Source: Amycolatopsis kentuckyensis (lineage in GTDB: Bacteria > Actinomycetota > Actinomycetes > Mycobacteriales > Pseudonocardiaceae). Taken from it: DNA of 36,796 bases. Below are positions 34,030 through 36,796 of the stretch, piece by piece (the first letter of the stretch is position 1; every line of letters starts with the position of its first letter). Made by a program: the position numbers and the translations under genes. The stretch lies in assembly GCF_002155975.1 (NCBI RefSeq), contig NZ_MUMI01000074.1, positions 1-36,796 on the forward strand. Reading direction: 5' to 3'. The notes beneath the pieces are model-generated. The model searched no databases. It had not been told where the DNA came from and saw nothing but the letters and a program-made list of their open reading frames with translations.

Positions 34030-34449
34030 TCAGGCCTGCTTCGCCGGCGCCTTGCTCTCCGTGGCGGGCGCCGGCTCGGCCGGGGCCTTGCGGTCTTCGA
34101 CCGCCTTCGGGAGCTGCTTGCTCGGCGGCAGCTGGGGCTTCTTGTCCGCCGAAGCCGGAGTCTGCTGCTTCGGCACGCTGCCGGGCGGCGGGACCTCGAG
34201 CGGCGGCAGCTTCGGGAGCGTCAGCCGGGCCGTCATGTACGCGCTGGTGAAGTCCAGCGCACTGCCGTTGAGCAGGTGCACCACCGTCGTCCTGGCGTCG
34301 CCGGCGAGCTCCTCGACCAGCTGGTCGGCCCGGTCGCGCGCGGCGATGATGCCCGGCTCACGGGCGGTCAGCTCCTTGCCGCGGCCGCTGACTGTGATGG
34401 CCCAATCGGCGTCTTCCCGCACGTAGGTCGCCGTGATCGTTTCCACCAT
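34030..34449 (-). CDS. hypothetical protein, HicB-like N-terminus with Pro/Lys-rich tail
   Basis: 139 aa. Residues 1-75 (ETITATYVREDADWAITV, GIIAARDRADQLVEELA) have the beta-beta-alpha order of HicB-like antitoxins, which look like degenerate dsRNA-binding folds; this is a weak resemblance. Residues 85-139 are a disordered tail rich in Pro, Lys and Ala (LPPLEVPPPGSVPKQQ). No HicA toxin gene is next to it, so a toxin-antitoxin role is not supported. ATG at 34449 is preceded by GAGG; GTG 34458 is an alternative. Confidence 0.65.
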   Translation of the reverse strand: MVETITATYVREDADWAITVSGRGKELTAREPGIIAARDRADQLVEELAGDARTTVVHLLNGSALDFTSAYMTARLTLPKLPPLEVPPPGSVPKQQTPASADKKPQLPPSKQLPKAVEDRKAPAEPAPATESKAPAKQA

Positions 34450-34652
34450 CTGCCTCACACCCCTCTCCCTCGCAACATCCTTACACAACCGTGACTCGGT
34501 CACCGCACTTTCGTGACGTGACTCCCGAGCCCCTCCTCCGGCCGTGAAAGTCCAGCACACTTTCTACCGTGTCATCAGAACAGTAGAGCAACTCTGTGTC
34601 ACAGGACACGATTGCTGTGAGTAACGACCAGATGGCCTAGTGCACGCGCAGG
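34450..34652. other. 203-bp intergenic region rich in short inverted repeats
   Basis: Lies upstream of the HicB-like gene and downstream of the TetR gene, both minus. It contains GTGA-CTCGG-TCAC and GTGTC-ACAG-GACAC small palindromes, more A/T than its surroundings, and GAGG-type ribosome sites. It is probably the promoter region of the HicB-like gene. I find no coding frame and no recognised RNA. Confidence 0.4.
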
Positions 34653-34663
34653 CTAACGTGCAC
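34640..34663 (-). terminator. hairpin across the TetR stop codon
   Basis: Perfect 7-bp arms GTGCACG (34640-34646) and CGTGCAC (34657-34663) with a 10-base loop. The TetR stop TAG (34655-34653) lies in the loop. It may end TetR transcription; no T-run. Confidence 0.4.
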
Positions 34664-35252
34664 GACCCCGCAGGCCGCTCCACAGCACGTCCATGGCGTA
34701 CCCGGTGGCCATTTCGGGGCTCACTTCCTCGTGCCGCTCGCACCAGATCGCGAGCCGTTCGCACGCTCCGACCACGAATTCCGCGGCCGCTTCGGCCCGC
34801 AGCTCGTCCCCGTTGTCGAAGTAGCCGCTCATCAGCGCGGCGATGAGGTCGGTCTGCTGACGACGGGTCTCCTCGACCTCGTCGGCGGCCGGCGTGCCGA
34901 TCAGCGCCATCTCGTGCCGCAGCAGCGACCACGCCTGGCGCCGCTCCCGGATGAAGACGAAGAAGGCCAGCAGGCCGCGGCGCAGCGCGTCCTCGGCGTC
35001 GGCCGCGCCGACGGTCGCCTGCTCGGTGACCTCGCGCAGCACCGCCCGCGACTCCCGGATGCAGGCGAGCAGCAGGCCTTCCTTCGAGTTGAAGTACTCG
35101 TAGAGCATCGGCTTCGAGACGCCCACCAGTTCGGCGATCTCGTCCATCGACGCCGCCGCGTAGCCGCGTGTCGAAAACACCTGCTCGGCGACCTCGATCA
35201 TCTGCCGCATCCGGTCGGCTCGTGGCATGCGCTTGCGCTTCGCGGTGGTCAC
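34653..35252 (-). CDS. TetR family transcriptional regulator
   Basis: 199-aa TetR-type repressor. The N-terminal helix-turn-helix is clear: MIEVAEQVFSTRGYAAASMDEIAELVGVSKPMLYEYFNSKEG region (residues about 20-60), with the YEYF recognition helix. The C-terminal ligand domain is typical in length. It is divergent from the flavin monooxygenase gene with 71 bp between, the standard layout of a local repressor; its ligand may be the monooxygenase substrate. Start GTG 35252 is preferred, since TAGAGT lies seven bases upstream for a leaderless mRNA; GTG 35261 is in frame but falls inside that hexamer. Confidence 0.9.
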   Translation of the reverse strand: MTTAKRKRMPRADRMRQMIEVAEQVFSTRGYAAASMDEIAELVGVSKPMLYEYFNSKEGLLLACIRESRAVLREVTEQATVGAADAEDALRRGLLAFFVFIRERRQAWSLLRHEMALIGTPAADEVEETRRQQTDLIAALMSGYFDNGDELRAEAAAEFVVGACERLAIWCERHEEVSPEMATGYAMDVLWSGLRGRAR

Positions 35253-35259
35253 GGGTAAC

Positions 35260-35265
35260 ACTCTA
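35260..35265 (-). promoter_or_regulatory. -10 of leaderless TetR promoter
   Basis: TAGAGT on the minus strand, seven bases before GTG 35252. It lies between two copies of GGTAAC (35254-35259, 35271-35276). Confidence 0.5.
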
Positions 35266-35275
35266 CCGCTGGTAA

Positions 35276-35290
35276 CCTACTCTCAGTAAG
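35276..35290. promoter_or_regulatory. candidate TetR operator
   Basis: CCTACT-CTC-AGTAAG on the plus strand, 15 bp with five of six arm positions paired (perfect inner TACT/AGTA), centred in the divergent TetR-monooxygenase gap and overlapping the region where both promoters must lie. Size and place fit a TetR dimer site. Confidence 0.45.
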
Positions 35291-35323
35291 ATGGACGACG
35301 AGTAACAGGAACCCGGAGGCGTC

Positions 35324-36781
35324 ATGGGCAACCGCACGGAGACCGGGGTCGTCATCGTCGGGACCGGGTTCTCCGGTCTCGGCATGGCGATCCAGCTGCG
35401 CAAGGAGGGCCGCGAGGACTTCGTCATCCTCGAAAAGGCCCACGACGTCGGCGGCACCTGGCGGGACAACAGCTACCCGGGGTGCGCCTGCGACATCCCG
35501 TCGCACATGTACTCGTTCTCCTTCGAGCAGAACCCGGGCTGGTCGCGGGCCTACTCGCCGCAGCCGGAGATCTGGCGCTACATGCGCGAGGTCGCCGACA
35601 AGCACGACCTGCGCCGGTTCGTCCGGTTCGGGCAGGAGATGACCGGCGCCCGCTGGGACGGCGAAGAAGGCCGATGGCACGTCGCCACGAGGGGCGGCGA
35701 CGAGTTCGTCGGGACCGCGCTGGTCGCCGGGGTCGGCGCCCTCCACCTGCCGATGATCCCGGAGCTGCCCGGGATCGAGCGGTTCGAGGGCCCGGCCTAC
35801 CATTCCGCGCGGTGGCGGCACGACGTCGACCTCGCGGGCAAGAAGGTCGCCGTCATCGGCACCGGCGCCAGCGCGGTCCAGTTCGTGCCGAAGATCGCGC
35901 CCGAGGTGGCGGAGCTGACGCTGTTCCAGCGGACGCCGCCGTGGATCATGCCGAAGGCCGACCACGAGATGTCCGGCCGCACGCGCGCGCTGTTCAAGGC
36001 GTTCCCGCCGGCCCAGCGCGCCTACCGCACCCTGCTCTACTGGCTGCTCGAAGCGCGGGCGGTCGGCTTCAACGGCCAGTCGTGGGTGATGAAGCTCGGG
36101 CAGCGGCTCGCCAAGCGCAACATCCACCGCGCGATCGCGGACCCGCAGCTGCGGCGCAAGGTCACCCCGGACTACACGATGGGCTGCAAGCGCGTGCTCA
36201 TCTCCAACGACTACTACCCGGCACTGGCGCGCGACAACGTCGACGTCGTGACCGAGGGCGTGCGGGAGGTCCGCGAACGCAGCGTCGTCGACGCCGCGGG
36301 AGTCGAGCACGAGGCCGACGTCATCATCTACGGGACCGGCTTCCACGTCACCGACGCCTTCGACGACCTGGAGATCGTCGGCCGCGACGGGCGCAACCTC
36401 GGCAAGGAGTGGGCGACCGAGGGGATGCGGACGCACCTCGGCATCACCGTCGCCGGGTTCCCGAACCTGTTCTTCCTGCTCGGCCCGAACACCGGTCTCG
36501 GGCACAACTCGGTCGTGTTCATGATCGAGGCCCAGATCTCGTACGTCGCCGAAGCGCTCCGGCTGGCCCGGGGGAAGGCCATCGAGCCGAAGCTCGAAGT
36601 GCAGGAGCGGTTCAACGCGCAGATCCAGCGCAAGCTCGCGAAGGGCATCTGGACCCGCGGGGGCTGCCGGAGCTGGTACCTGGACGCGAAGGGCGTCAAC
36701 CGGACGATCTGGCCCGGCTTCACCTGGCGGTACTGGCTGGACACGCGGAAGGTGCGGCGCGAGGACTTCCTGGTCGGCTGA
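35324..36781 (+). CDS. flavin-containing (Baeyer-Villiger-type) monooxygenase
   Basis: 485-aa class B flavoprotein monooxygenase using FAD and NADPH. FAD site VVIVGTGFSGLGMA (GxGxxG at 13-18), then LEKAHDVGGTWRDNSYPGC; the Baeyer-Villiger fingerprint FxGxxxHxxxW is met at 154-164 (F154, G156, H160, W164); the NADPH site is AVIGTGASAVQ (179-184); and the third site is IYGTGFHVTD. Such enzymes turn ketones into esters or lactones, or oxidise heteroatoms; the actual substrate is unknown. ATG at 35324 has a GGAGG site five bases upstream. Likely repressed by the divergent TetR protein. The 15 bases after its stop to the window end hold nothing. Confidence 0.93.
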   Translation: MGNRTETGVVIVGTGFSGLGMAIQLRKEGREDFVILEKAHDVGGTWRDNSYPGCACDIPSHMYSFSFEQNPGWSRAYSPQPEIWRYMREVADKHDLRRFVRFGQEMTGARWDGEEGRWHVATRGGDEFVGTALVAGVGALHLPMIPELPGIERFEGPAYHSARWRHDVDLAGKKVAVIGTGASAVQFVPKIAPEVAELTLFQRTPPWIMPKADHEMSGRTRALFKAFPPAQRAYRTLLYWLLEARAVGFNGQSWVMKLGQRLAKRNIHRAIADPQLRRKVTPDYTMGCKRVLISNDYYPALARDNVDVVTEGVREVRERSVVDAAGVEHEADVIIYGTGFHVTDAFDDLEIVGRDGRNLGKEWATEGMRTHLGITVAGFPNLFFLLGPNTGLGHNSVVFMIEAQISYVAEALRLARGKAIEPKLEVQERFNAQIQRKLAKGIWTRGGCRSWYLDAKGVNRTIWPGFTWRYWLDTRKVRREDFLVG

Positions 36782-36796
36782 GCGGGCGGGTCCCTC

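Noticed and set aside
34030-34449. Toxin-antitoxin module with a HicB antitoxin
   Set aside because: No HicA-like or other small toxin gene lies next to it; the neighbours are DUF3618 and TetR genes.

Overview
The window is GC-rich (about 70% over most of its length), uses GTG starts freely, and is packed with 4-base overlapping genes. Gene content and order point to an actinomycete of the Pseudonocardiaceae, most like Amycolatopsis; this is inference from protein resemblance and synteny, not from a search. Two core blocks match the gene order I know from Mycobacterium tuberculosis: ctaD-serB2 (Rv3043c-Rv3042c), and dinG, pncB, clpS, DUF2017, P1 peptidase, mec, cysO, cysM, rhomboid, murI, MBL phosphodiesterase, rph, rdgB (Rv1329c-Rv1341).

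Layout. 1-2.2 kb: acetyltransferase, alpha/beta hydrolase, APH-family kinase. 2.3-6.6 kb: cytochrome oxidase subunit I with a strong terminator, then serB, a PTH2-like hydrolase and an OsmC protein. 6.6-9.8 kb (minus): small unknown protein, DinG helicase, BioY biotin transporter. 9.9-13.1 kb: a secreted protein, then a minus-strand operon pncB-pncA-KDPG aldolase. 13.2-23.4 kb: the core block, carrying the Mec/CysO/CysM cysteine route, peptidoglycan glutamate supply (murI), RNase PH and RdgB, and interrupted by an MBL hydrolase, an Asp/Glu racemase and an arylamine N-acetyltransferase. 28.4-36.8 kb: peroxiredoxin, lipoprotein, small membrane protein, an alpha/alpha-toroid protein, a P5CR-like/saccharopine-dehydrogenase-like/AraC cluster, an unusual tRNA-Leu, DUF3618, a HicB-like protein, and a TetR-Baeyer-Villiger monooxygenase pair.

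The accessory part is 23.35-28.33 kb, between rdgB and bcp. It holds a decayed 468-bp IS5-family element with 16-bp inverted ends and a TTA target duplication, a low-GC gene of unknown function ending in a hydrophobic hairpin (385 aa), a solo IS end, and a 1064-aa NACHT (STAND) NTPase whose C-terminus carries leucine-rich repeats. The NACHT gene resembles the NLR-like antiphage proteins of bacteria. This two-gene unit is the best candidate for an undescribed system here.

Other points: a tRNA-Leu(UAG) that has the D-arm of a leucine tRNA but a 5-nt variable loop; a repeated leaderless-promoter layout, (T)AnnnT followed by 6-7 nt and the start codon, at about a dozen genes; and an IS insertion that sits in the shared stop codons of two convergent genes and duplicates them so that both survive. 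There is no CRISPR array, rRNA, phage integrase or complete IS. Apart from the IS remnant, no gene-free stretch exceeds about 210 bp.
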